Positions 33,830 through 46,600 of a stretch of DNA of 64,000 nt are shown piece by piece (within the stretch, counting starts at the first letter, position 1; every line of letters begins with the position of its first letter). Position numbers and translations under genes: made by a program. The stretch is from Myotis daubentonii (lineage: Eukaryota > Chordata > Mammalia > Chiroptera > Vespertilionidae). The notes below the pieces were generated by a model that worked only from the letters and a program-made list of their open reading frames with translations, ran no database searches and was not told the origin of the DNA. The stretch is taken from positions 28,323,244 to 28,387,243 of the forward strand of contig NC_081841.1 of NCBI RefSeq assembly GCF_963259705.1. The letters are read 5' to 3'.

Positions 33830-34660
33830 TCCCCAGGATCCGCAGGTACCGGGTCTGGGCGGAGCTGAACAACTTCTCGGCACCCGGCGAACTTGGCCCC
33901 GGATAAAGCGAGGATGTCTCGGGGGTGGTCGGAGACCGGCAAGGACTTCACCAAAGAGCTAGAGCGCCCCCAGGCGCCAAACCAAGACGGCGCGGGGCCA
34001 GCATCACGTGCCCCACGTGTGCGGGACTCGCGCCTGCGCGCTGCTGTCCCACTTTCTCCCCGGCTACCCAGCACACCCGCCTTCCCGCCGAGAGGTCACT
34101 TCCGGCGGACGCGGAGCGTCATCGAACGTAACTTCCGGCCGGTGGCGGTGTGGACGGTGTGGGTCGTGGCTGCGGGTTCTCCGGATCTCCCCTTCCCCTA
34201 CGTTCCTCCCTCCCTCCCTCTCCCTCCCGCGGCGGCGGTCGGTCGCCGGTCGCTGACTCCCTGACCCAGCCCTAACCCTCTCCTGACCTCGGGGCTGCCG
34301 GATTGGCCTCCTTTGCCCGTTTCCCGGTGCCAGGGCGGGGGCCTTGCGGAGCCGGAGGCGCTGCGATCGAGAGAAAAGAACCAGACGACCCTCGGCTCCC
34401 CGTCCGGCTCGTTCGGTCCGCGCCGCCATGGCGATGAGGCAGACTCCGCTCACCTGCTCCGGCCACACGCGGCCCGTGGTGGACCTGGCCTTCAGCGGCA
34501 TCACGCCGTACGGCTATTTCTTAATCAGCGCGTGCAAAGGTGAGCGGGGCCCCGGATCCGGGCTTCAGGAGGGCTGGGGCCGGGCCGGCCGGGAGCGGAG
34601 CCGGCACCCCGGTGTCCGTGGGGAGGTGGGGGCCGCCGCAGCGGTGCGGGGGGTCCCGCC
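33830..34660 (+). promoter_or_regulatory. STRAP CpG-island promoter and exon 1 region
   Basis: An abrupt CpG- and GC-rich stretch surrounds the first STRAP exon; no TATA box is evident. Visible motifs: two CACGTG E-boxes (34005-34010 and 34014-34019), two ETS-type CTTCCGG sites (near 34098 and 34130), and GC-box-like runs. This is the architecture of a housekeeping promoter, which fits a broadly expressed snRNP-assembly factor. The start site cannot be fixed from sequence; it probably lies within about 300 bp of the ATG at 34428. Long open frames here on both strands are compositional. Confidence 0.85.
34428..34539 (+). CDS. STRAP: STRAP coding exon 1
   Basis: Residues 1-37 plus the first base of codon 38 ([18 protein letters not shown]...). 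Contains the first GH pair and first blade strands. Donor AAAG/GTGAGC at 34539/34540. Confidence 0.97.
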
Positions 34661-37600
34661 GCTGGAGCCTAGAGCGGCTCTTCTCCAACGAAGGCTTCTC
34701 CTTTTACTTTCATTGCCATTTCTGGAGAAGTGGGGCTGTGAATACCTTTCAGAGGTTTGGGAAATGGAGAAAACGGGCCAGGCTCAGTCATACCTTATCT
34801 TACAGACTCGACCCTCCCATACCTCCTTGGATGTTCCCTTGTGCCATTAGCCCCATTTTGCAAACGGACACTGAGATTTAGCTTAGCAAGTTTATCCAGA
34901 ATGAGACTCGGTTCTAGATTTTGATGCGGATCGGTATTCGCTTACCGAGTTAGGAATGCTTCCCAGAGAGCTCAGTTTTTAAGGTAATGAGTTACTTAGT
35001 TACCCTGCGTATATACAGCTGTTGAGTGCACGAGACGCAGCTTATTTTTGCACTATTGTTAATGATCGTATCGTTGTTTTCTATACCAACTGTAAACCTA
35101 CCTTCGCCCCGCCCTGTAGTTCACTAGAAGCTAACTTACTTCTGGGCTTTCCTTAGTGACCTCAGTGGGAGAGAATGGGTAGAGAGCAGACGCAGTTTTC
35201 CACTTGGTTGTTGAACATGATCATTTTATGTTTGAATCTAAGGTTTAAAATAACCTAAACCTCTAAATCACACATCTTCTTAAATATTTTTTTAGACGGT
35301 AAACCTATGCTACGCCAGGGGGACACAGGAGACTGGATTGGAACTTTTTTGGGTCATAAGGGTGCCGTTTGGGGTGCCACATTGAATAAGGATGCCACCA
35401 AAGCAGCCACCGCAGCTGCGGATTTCACAGCGTAAGTATATCCAAAATGCCCAGTTTCGGAGGTCTCTGCGAGTTGTGTTCCGGAATAATCAAACTCCAA
35501 CCTTGGTTATTCATGCAGTTCTCATTCCGCGCCATATAGACCACATGATGTTGGTTCTCACCAAAATTCCACCCTGGTCCTGTCTTTCTCTTTATGATTT
35601 TTCCTTAACACCCAGATTTCTTCATCTTTTTTTATTCTACAAGCAGGACTCCTGACTACAGAGCTTCTTGGCTTCTATCACTGCCTTAGTTCACATCCCT
35701 GCCACTACTCCCTTTCTCTCTGTTAATCTTCCATTGCCACGTGTCTTCCTAAGCACACATTTCATCATGTCACTTCTCTACCCAGTAATCTTCCTGTTTT
35801 TCTTCTGCGATTTTAATGGTTCATGACCTTGGATATACATTAGAATAACCCGAGGAACATTTAAAGTATTCAGATGCGTGTATCCAAGAAATTCTGTTTT
35901 GTTCTGGAGATGGAGTGCCCAGCATCTTTTTTGTTTTTCTTCCCTGAAGTTGTTCTAGGTGATTCTGATGTGCGGCCTCAGAACCACTGGCCTAAAGGTT
36001 AAATTTCAGTTGCTGGCACTTTAAAATCTGGCCTCATCCCAGTTCATCAGCATCATCTGGCACTGCACACCGTATGTGCTACAGTCTAGCTATATTATTT
36101 GTTGCCAGAATACACCTTACCTATCTTGATCTGTGGCTTTTGTATATGTAGTTAGAGTGGCTTGCAATGACCCACTTTACCCTCTGGGCATGTATCATAT
36201 TTTACATAATGTTGGTATCTCTAGTTTCTAGCTATGTTTGTCACTTAGCAGATACTTAAATATTTAAATTAATGAAAGCAATGTCAACAGCTATTATGCC
36301 TGTAATAGATTTTATTAGACTTAAGAGTCTAGAGAGTAAAAGTGGTCCTGCTTTTTTTTCTTTTTTTCTTTTTTTAATTGATTTTAGAGAGAGGAAGGGA
36401 AGGAGAGAGAGAGAGGGAAAGAGAGAGAGAGAGAGAGAGATAGATATGAAAAACATCAATCGATTGATTGCCTTCCATAGGCTCCCTGATTGGGATCAAA
36501 CCCAAAACCTGGGTGTGTGCCCTGACTGAGAATTGGGCCCGTGACCACCTCTTGGTGTACAAGGCGATGCTCCAGTCAACTGAGCCGCACTGGCCAGGGC
36601 TAAATCGTGGAACATAACATTGTCTTTGGAATGAATGTCATTGATTTTGTACCAGAGGTAGGAAATTGGGATTAAATAACTCTAGATTTCAGATATTGGC
36701 CAAGTAGATTTTTAAAATGTCATTTCTGAAACTAAGTCTTAGTCTGGTGGTGATAAGTTAATATTTAGTAAAATGGTATTTCAAACTATTTTAAATTAAA
36801 CATAATTAAGTTTATAAATATAAGATTTTCAACACTACAGACATTAGCATTAAAAGAGACAAGCTTTTGAATTGCAGTTTTGGAAAGATACATTTTTGTT
36901 AACCTCAATTCTGTGTTATCTGGCCCTAACAATATTAATTACTTGAGCAAAATACTTAGTCACCTCTTGCTTGATGGTCTTCAGTATTTTGCTCTGATCT
37001 TTTAGAGACCTGTGCAAAAGCTTGTTAGGAAAGATGCCCATCTCTATAAAATCTGTGAAGATCTCAGCTTGTATATTTGGCCAAATTATAATGCCAATCC
37101 TCAGGAAAAGAAATAGAGAATTAGATAGATATTACTATTCATGTGATAATTACTCTGAAATGGAGGGAGAACAGGGCTTGAAAAATGGCACTTGAAATAT
37201 TTAAGAGAGTCATGAAAGGAGTAGTCAGGATTTTATCTTACTGCCAGAGGAACAGTTTGTTTAGGTCTCAGAGCATTAATAACCAAAATCACACATCTGA
37301 AGATATGACTGTGGATAGGTATTTTGTTATTTTTGTGCTTTCTTAACATTTCAAGTTTGTGTCTGTATTTACAAGTGGTATTAAAAGCATGAATGCTGAT
37401 ACAAACTTGATTCTGTACTTAAAATTCTGGCTCCATCATTTAATAACTTGGGAACTTTATTTAACCTTTTCTCAGTTCATCATCTATAAAAATGAGAATA
37501 GTAATAATGCTTACCTCATAAGTTGATTGTGAATATTAAATGAGTTTATATGTCCCTAATATTTAGAGCATTGCCTAAAATCTAATAGCTATATATATAA

Positions 37601-40600
37601 GTGTTGCTTGTGTAAGGTAACAGTGATAGCTACCAACCCCACTAGACCAAAATCATATGTTATTTTGTAACTCACATGGGTAAAGCCATGAAACCTTTTG
37701 GTTTCATGCAGACAAGTTTGAGTAGATACAAATATCAAGAAGAAATACTGTTTTTCCCCTCAGTTACAGCTTTCAGGTGCCATGATACAGTGGAAAAGAT
37801 GTAAGCTGAGTCATGTGCAGGCCGCACTTTGTGTTTCCAGTTTGATTATGGGATGCTTCTTAAACTTTGGTTTTTGTATCTGTAAAATGGGTGTAAGGCC
37901 AAAGTAGTTATGGGAGAATCACAGGGATCTATCTCTACTTGTATCCCTGAAGTCTAGTATAGTGTGCTAGTATAGTGGGTGCTCAATAAATGGTAGCTGA
38001 GTCTTACCCTCATTTGTTATGTGTCTGCCTGTGAGGTGTGGGAGTGTGTCCATTCATTGTCTATATTCTCCTCCTAGTGACTTGTCTGGGCTTTGCTATT
38101 ATGGAACTTGATCCAGCTAAAGAATAGCTCCCTGAACTTACCTGATTAATCATAGTATAGACCATTTTTAGGAAGTTCTTTTCCCCTCCCCTCATTATTA
38201 TGTTTCTCAGAAAATTCATTAATGTCATGTTTATCCAGAGGTAGATTTTGTTCTTGTTTCTTGTGGAGAAAATATATTCAGCAGGGCCAATCGTGGGTCA
38301 TAGAATGTTATCTTGAGGTGATTTGGACAGTCAAGTCAGGTGATGAGTGCACTGTCCCTGAAACACTATCCTCTATATTTTTTTTTAATTCATAAAGCTA
38401 ATGTTAGCATTACTTGTCATGATCGTTTTAGCACCACCTCTTTCCTCCCGTCAAGAGTCATCTGGACAGAGGGCCAAAAGCAGAGAAAATTCCTGTGCTC
38501 TGTTCCATAGTTTGTTTGAGTTAGACCTGGGGTTGGGCCCAGGAATCTATACTATAAGTAACCAAAGTGTATGATTACTTTTTCTTTCTTGTAGAAGTCA
38601 ATAGAAAGATTTAATTTTTCTCTGAATAAGGTTCCCAATAAATCAGGTGGTATTATCTTCTTTTTGACTACTTGGTTAACATGTTAAGATAGGCAGTTTC
38701 CTCCCCCTCAAATAGTTTGTTTTGCTCGGGCTTTAAAGACCTTAAGTAGCCCCTCTTTTGAGACTTGTGGTAAGTCCATTCACAGAATATGAAAATATTG
38801 AACAGATGGTATTCATTATTATGTGCAAGAAACTAGGGATATAAAAAGTATCAGGACTTTAGGAAGATGATAAGTACTTCATGAGTTGTGCATAAAATCA
38901 GCTGATAAAAAAAGGATATTGGTGCTGATGCTTCATTGTCTTGATTTGTGTTCTGCAGCCAGCTAGTTAATACCGGTTTCTTGCCTGGAGATTGAAAAAT
39001 ATATTTAGTTTATTCCAGTTTCTTTTGAGGACTCTAAGTGCTTTTTACAACTTTTACTGTAAGTAATGGAAATATTCCAAAGTTAGTGCAAGTGATAAAA
39101 ACATGCTCTGTCAGACTGTCATCCTCAATTTCAGTAGTTTATAAACGGGAGGAAAAAGGTACATTGCCTCACCCCCCCACCACCCCCCTTACTGATTTGC
39201 TCATGTCAGTTCTTTTCACAAGTGAGTGGACATGATTTTAAAAGAATCTTAAGATTTTAAGGAGGTTTTGAAGATTTTGAATATACTTAAAAATTAGTAT
39301 TTCAAAGGCCTAGAGTTTTTTTGAGACTTGGCATCATGTGAATCACTAGGATAGAAATTTCAGATATGGTTGTGTTTTCACGTCTGGCACCTCTGTCATC
39401 ACAACAGTCTGGAATCCTAATCTTTGTGAAATCTTATCCCTGATTTCTTTGTGATTAAAAGTAAACGTGCTAAAAATAGAAGCAAAGCAGAATTAAACAC
39501 ATAATCAGCATAAATCTGAGTTCTGTGAAAGAAAAGAAAGGAATGATTCTTGGAGATGAAATGAGCCCTGAGAATGAGTAGAACTTTGGGTAGCTGAGAA
39601 CAATTTCAATAAAGACATAGGAAGAAAATACATGGCTTGTTTGAGAACTGGTTTATAATCTGGTATGACTAGATACCAGTAAATAATACAAAATGAAGTT
39701 GGGAAAAGTAGGTTTGGGCCAGATTTGAACTGGAAATCAGAGAGATTAGAGCGGGTTTCCTTTGCAAACAGAAATGACTACTTGAGAGTTTAGTACTACT
39801 CATAGTTGACTTTATTTCTCTCAGAATATATTTATTTAGCCACTCATGGCTCAATTATGTAATAGGCAAGATTTATATTATATCACTAGAGGCCCGGTGC
39901 ACAGATTCGTGCACCAGTGGGGGTCCCTCGGCCTGGCCTGCAGGATCGGGCCAAAACCGGCTCTCCGACATCCCCTGAGGGGTCCTGGATTGCGAGAGGT
40001 CACAGGCCAGGATCAGGGCCGGGGAGGGACGCAAGAGGTTGGCCAGCTGCCAGCAGTAAGCTAACCTACCAGTGGGAGCGTCTGCCCCCTGGTGGTCAGT
40101 GCACATCATAGCGAGCGGTTGAGCTGCTTTAGCATATAATGCTTTGATTGGTTGAACGGATGACCAGACACTTAGCATATTAGGCTTTTATTATATAGAA
40201 TTAGTAATAATTACTGTTAGATGGTCATTCGTGGTTTTTTTTAACCTTTGTACATACTGTTAATGCTTGTCTATAATACGCTGGTTTTTGTTCATAGTGT
40301 ATTTCTGCTTGCTCTTTAAGACTATTGACTTCCACTGCTTAGATTTTCCAGACTTTCTGGTATAGTTAGTAGTGTGTTTTTTCTGTTTCTATAGCCACAT
40401 ATGTTTGTATTTTAATTATATTTGCTTAATGGATCTTTTTCTCCTCAGCTATAACTCTTCTAAGGCAAGAACTTTCTTTGGGATTTCTTTTTACCCTGTG
40501 CCCTAGCACTAAATCTAGAATGACATCCTATCTAATAAAAGAGAAACATGGTAATTAACCATACGTCCGCTGCCCTTCCCATTGGCTAATCAGGGCGATA

Positions 40601-43600
40601 TGCAAATTAACTGCCAGCCAAGATGGCGGCCGGCAGCCAGGCAGCTTGAAGCGAACATGAGGCTTGCTTGCTTCAGTGACGGAGGGATCCACCGTTCCCC
40701 ACCTGCCGCTGCCAGCCTCTGAGCTTGCAGTTTGAAATATTTTTACAAATATAGAAGCTAAACAAAATCCCAGAAACCTGCTTTCAGCCAGCTGGGATCT
40801 CAGAGCTGGAGTTGAAACAGTGTTTCGATTATAGAACCCAAACAAACCAGATACCTGCTTTCAGCAGCGGAAGCCTAAGAGCTGGAGCCAGAGCTAAAGC
40901 TGGCCCAGAATAAAAAGAAAGAAAAAGAAAAAAAGCGGTTGGGAGCTTCCATCACCCGCTAGCCTGAAAACAGCCCTCAGCCCCTCACCCAGACTGGCCA
41001 GGCACCCCAGTGGGAACCCCTACCCTGAAGGGTGTGTGACCAGCTACAAACAGCCATCATCCCCTCACCCAGGCTGGCCAGGCACCCCAGTGGGGACCCC
41101 CACCCTGATCCAGGACACCCTTCAGGGCAAACCAGCCGGCACCCACCCATGCACCAGGCCTCTATCCTATATAGTAAAAGGGTAATATGCCTCCCAGCAT
41201 CGGGATCAGCGGAGCCGCAAGGCCTCCCGGCACTGGGATCAGCGTGACAGGCGCCAGCACCCAAACCCCCTGATCGCCCTGCGTCTCTGTGTGTGACGGG
41301 GCGGGGCCACAACCTCCCTATCCGCCCTGCTCTGTTCGTGACAGGGGAAGGCGCCCCACCCCCTGATCAGCCCTGCTCTGTGCCTGATAGGGGGGAGCTC
41401 CCCAACCTCTGATCGCCCTGCGGCTCTGTGTGTGACAGGGTGCAGTGCCCCAACCCCCTGATCGGCCCTGCTCTGTGTGTGACAGGGTGCGGCGCCCCAA
41501 CCCCCTGATCGGCCTTGCCCTGAGTGTGACAGGCTGCGGTGCCCCAACCGCCCCCCATGGGCTCTGTGTGTGACGGGGTAGAGCCATAACCTCCCCATCG
41601 GTTCTGCCTTGAGTGTGACAGGGTGCGGCGCCCCAACCCCCTGATCCGCCCTGCTCTGTGTGTGACAGGGGGCGGTGCCCCAACTCCCCTATCGGCCCTA
41701 CTCTGTGAGTGATGGGGGAGCTACTCAACCCCCTGATCGACCCTGCTCTCTGTGTGACAGGGTATGGAGCCCCAGCCCCCCTGATGGGCCCTGCTCTGTG
41801 AGTGACAGGGGTTAGCGCCCCAACCCCCTGATTGGCCCTACTCTGTGCGTGACGGGGTGGCGCCGCAACCTCCCCATCGACCCTGCCTTGAGTGTGACAG
41901 GGGGCGGTGCCCCAACCCCCCAATCAGCCCTGCTCTGAGCCCAACCAGGGGCTGCACCTAGGGATTGGGCCTGCCCTCTGCCACCCGGGAGCAGGCCTAA
42001 GCCAGCAGGTTATCTCCTGAGGGGTCCCAGACTGTGAGAGGGCACAGGCCGGGCTGAGGGACCCCCCCTTCCCCCCGAGTGCACAAATTTTTGTGCACCG
42101 GGCCTCTAGTAAAATATAAAACTGGATATATTTATTGGGTATTTATTGAGTAAATGAAGGAAAGATATCCCTTTTTTCTCTACTGTTTATTTTCCACTTT
42201 ATTCCTGAAAATAAATGTCAGTTACATTAAAATGGAAACCTTTATTGAGCATAGCTGTTCACTTTTAAAAGTTCTCTTCCCGCCGAAACCGGTTTGGCTC
42301 AGTGGATAGAGCGTCGGCCTGCAGACTGAAAGGTCCCAGGTTCGATTCCGGTCAAGGGCATGTACCTGGGTTGCGGGCATATCCCCAGTAGGAGGTGTGC
42401 AGGAGGCAGCTGATCGATGTTTCTCTCTCATCGATGTTTCTAACTATCTCTCTCCCTTCCTCTCTGTAAAAAATCAATAAAATATATTTAAAAAAAAAAA
42501 AAAAAAGTTCTCTTCCCTAGCCCTAACCGGTTTGGCTCAGTGGATGGAGCGTCAGCCTGTGGACCAAGGGTCCCGGGTTCGATTCCGGTCAAGGGCATGT
42601 ACCTTGGTTGCAGGCACATACCCATAACTATTATCTCCTGACATACACAGACATAATATATCTTTATAGACACAACCACATATGTTTTTGGTTGGGATGG
42701 GTCAGGGAAACATACAGTTGAGATTAATAATCCTGAGTGTTAGTATTACATAGAGCAAAGGCTGGTAATTTGGGAGGAAGTTAATTGGACTTGGATTTGA
42801 GAATTTAAGAGTCAACTTGGAGGAAGAGGTAGGGAAAATATTTTCTATTGTGTTGACTTAAAATTTTACATAACTTGTATCAGGGTCGTTTATTCTTCGG
42901 TACATTTTAAAAGGATTTCTTATTGTCAATTTTTGTTTTGCATATACATGAGAGTAGAGAATAGAGGAAAAATTGGAAAGTTGAAACTAAAAATTGGTTA
43001 AAATGTTTTGCAGTCTTGCTAAAATATGGCTATAGGCTAAAATAAAAGTAAGAATGTGTTGGTTCATGGATCTCATTTACTTAAATTCATAGATATTTTT
43101 TACTGTCAGAATTAGATTGGTTATATGGCTTTTACAGAGAAATTTCTTTTCCCTTAGACTCATTTAAATATGTTATCAAATGAACTATAGCAATGGTGGA
43201 ATAGTAGAAATAATGGAGATTTATAGTGTATTTATGTAACATTTCAAATATCTAAATTATTTGGCAATTAATTATTATATTTATTTTTAATTTTGCTTTC
43301 CATTTTTAGCAAAGTGTGGGATGCTGTCTCAGGAGATGAATTGATGACCCTGGCTCATAAACACATTGTCAAGTCTGTGGATTTTACACAGGTATTAGAA
43401 AATGAAGTTTTTTTAAGGAGTTAAATTTCTATTTATATATTTGGTTTTGGGGGGGAGTATTTTGTGTATATCGGCATATATTTTATTTGATTGTAAGTTA
43501 AGCTATACAAATTCTTTTTTTATGATATGAGGCTTTTAAAATTCCCTGACACTCTTTTATCAATCCTGTATCAATAGCAGCAGACATCTGAAATACCCAA

Positions 43601-46600
43601 GTAATGTTTCCCAATTACTTGCAGAAGGGAAAGGATAAATTTGAGATCATCGAAGAACTGCTACTCAGGAGGATGGGGGGAGCAGGATCAGGGCAGATTA
43701 GGCAAATTTATGTGATAGGTGGTGTAACACGTTTGGACTATGAAGTTTAAAGGACTTTGGCATTATGAAAAAGATAAGTGCTCTACAGTATCTTCTCAGA
43801 AGTATTTGGCCTGTGTTGCATCTCTTTTTGACATCTGTGAGTTTTGTTTGGATTTTATTTGGTGTTGAAAAAGTTTCAGAGAGATACAACCATTAAAAAG
43901 GTTAATCTAGTAACATATACTTGTTTGTGTTTCCAGGATAGTAATTACTTGTTAACCGCGGGACAAGATAAACTCTTACGCATATATGACTTGAACAAAC
44001 CTGAAGCAGGTAAGCATAATTTATATGTGTTTATGGTTTTATTTCCTTTTAATTTAAATGACTTTTCCTGAGTAATTCATGTTCATGTTCAGTACTCAGA
44101 TGTGGGAAAAAATGAAAACAATCCATTATCCATTAATCACTGTTAATATCTTTAGTTTTTGGTTCATAGTCTTCCAGTCCTTTTTTCTGTACAGCTATAT
44201 TTTTTAATATTGACTTACTGTGTAATGCATACTCAACTGTAAACCTACTTTTGCCCTACCCTGTATTCTTGGGAATACTGCATTTTTTTTTATTAGCCTT
44301 TTCTCTTCCAGCCTCTACATTCCTTAACCCTCCCCCCGTATTTTTTTTTTTTTTTCCTGTTACTGCTGACTGGCTTGGATGAGGAGTCCATGATTAGTGA
44401 TAGTACCAGAATATGTTTAGGTTGTCTTGTTCCTTGGTCCATATTCTTATTAAATTGTGCCACATTAGTTATTTTTTTATGCAGGGCTAGTAGCTCGCTG
44501 CAGCTTGCCTCCGCTGACCACCCCGCCCTCCTGCTGATGGGTCACTAATTTGCATATTACCCTATTATAAGTATAGATAACACTTTTGAAAGCAGAAAAA
44601 TAGCCTGGAGGGTGTGTTGTATTTACTTTTGCTGCAAGAATCATAGTTCTTCGATTCCTTGTCATGCAGAAAAATTTTTTGTTCCAATATAGAAAAATTA
44701 ATTGGATTCTATGTCGACGGCAAGTTTGAATTGTGCTGGGCTTTATAAAGTTGCAGTCTAATTTAAAATACATTTTTTTCTTTCCTTTTTACATATTGAA
44801 TTGTTCCAATGCTGAGTTTTAGAGATTAAATGTTAACAAATGTATTTTAAATTGTTTCACCTTAAGAACCTAAGGAAATCAGTGGTCATACCTCTGGAAT
44901 TAAAAAGGCTCTATGGTGCAGTGAGGATAAACAAATTCTTTCAGCTGATGATAAAACTGTTCGGTAAGTAATTTTTCTTGAATAATTTTAAATTTGAAAA
45001 GTATTTGACCTTTCCCTGGCTGGGTAGCTCAGTAGAGTGTCGTCTTGATATGCCAATGTTTTGGGTTTGATCCCTGGTTAGGGCACATACAAGAATCAAC
45101 CAATGAATGCATAGCTAAGTGGAACAACAAATCAGTGTTGTTTCCCTCCCTCCATCCCGTTCTCTAAAATCCATAAATAAAAATTTTAAAAAAGGAGAAA
45201 AATAGTTGACCATAGAACTTAATATTTAAAATATTTTTTATAACTATTATGTAGGAAGAATTATCTCTGAACATTAAAACTTCCACAGCGTATAGGTCTC
45301 ATTCTTCTGGAGCTCTCCATTTACTATTATAAACAGCAGAATTCACAAGACACTTAATTAAAACTACACATTTATAGGCAGGTTCTTTTAACCTGGGTCA
45401 GAGACAGGCTGGCTATACGGGGTCTGTGAAACCCCTGAAATTCTATACACAATTTTGTGCTGACACCTGATGTAGTTTTCTGTGGAAAGTAAGAGCCATC
45501 ATTAAAGTCACAAAAATGTAAGAACCATTATTTAGAGCACCACTGAAGTTAATTAGATTGGGACCTATGTATCTTAACTGCATGGTTTTGCTAAATTGTT
45601 TGGGAAATGTGTTTACATATGAAAGTTGGCTTTACCAACAGACTGCCAAATAATTTGATCTAGTATTGGAACCAAAACTTCTCTGTGTAGCATCTATAGT
45701 TTATGAGTTGGGATGGAGATTGTTTCACAGTTGTGATTATTGGTTAATCTTCAGGTGTAATTAGGATTTAAACTTTTTTCTTAAATAAGTAAATCATATT
45801 TTCCTTTCTTTCTTGCAGCCTTTGGGATCACGCCACTATGACAGAAGTGAAATCTCTAAGTTTTAATATGTCTGTTAGCAGTATGGAATATATTCCTGAG
45901 GGAGAGATCTTGGTAATAACTTATGGACGATCTATTGCTTTTCATAGTGCAGTAAGGTATGTCCAAGAAATACCTTCATTTTCTTTTTGCTAACAAACGA
46001 CAACCTAGAGTACTTCGATATTAGAAGGTATATATGAAAAGGTTAACTTATTAAAAGGCAAATTTTGGCCTATACTATAAACAGTGATTGCAACCCTTTT
46101 CCTCTTGTGGCACACATAATCTAATAACTAAAATTCTGTGGCACACCAAAAATATGTATTTTTACCAATCAGACAAAAAAGAAGGTATACTTTTGATTCA
46201 TTTACACTGGACAGCTATTGTGTTGGCTGCTGTCTTTTTTTTCTTTTTTCTTTATTTGTTTGTTTGTTTTGTTTTTTCTTAACAATCTAAGGCAGTGGTT
46301 CTCATCCTCCGGAATGAGGTCCAGAAATCAGGATTTTAAAAAGATTTCCAGGTGATTATAATGTGCAACCAAGGTTGAGAACCACTGATCTAAGGGAAAA
46401 GAGGTCAGTGACCTTGGCTAAATAGTCAGGTACTGTATGTTTTTACAGTTCTGTGGCACAGAAAGTTGAAAACTGCTGCTATATAATATGGAGGGAAATG
46501 TTTCTATACCATTAATAATGTATTTTTAAAGAATATGGTATACTTTAATCAAAGGAGTTAGTCAAATTAAAGGATAACTGGGCTGGTGCTATACTTAATG

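Larger units (their letters stand above)
35432..43309 (+). other. STRAP intron 2 (7.9 kb, largest)
   Basis: Holds weak L2/MER5-like relics (about 35660-36160), a VES (36354-36600), two MIR relics (37385-37610, 37760-37990), a HeliBat (39886-40200), a composite HeliBat (40526-42109), and a complete plus a truncated VES (42282-42628). The remaining segments (36601-37384, 37991-39885, 42629-43309) show nothing I can name. Confidence 0.85.

Noticed and set aside
33893..34264. 123-residue frame in the CpG island
   Set aside because: CpG islands are stop-poor; several overlapping frames on both strands are equally long, and STRAP starts downstream with a strong Kozak site.
41318..41923. 201-residue minus-strand repeat frame
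   Set aside because: Same minisatellite artefact as at 25763-26605, in the second composite HeliBat.
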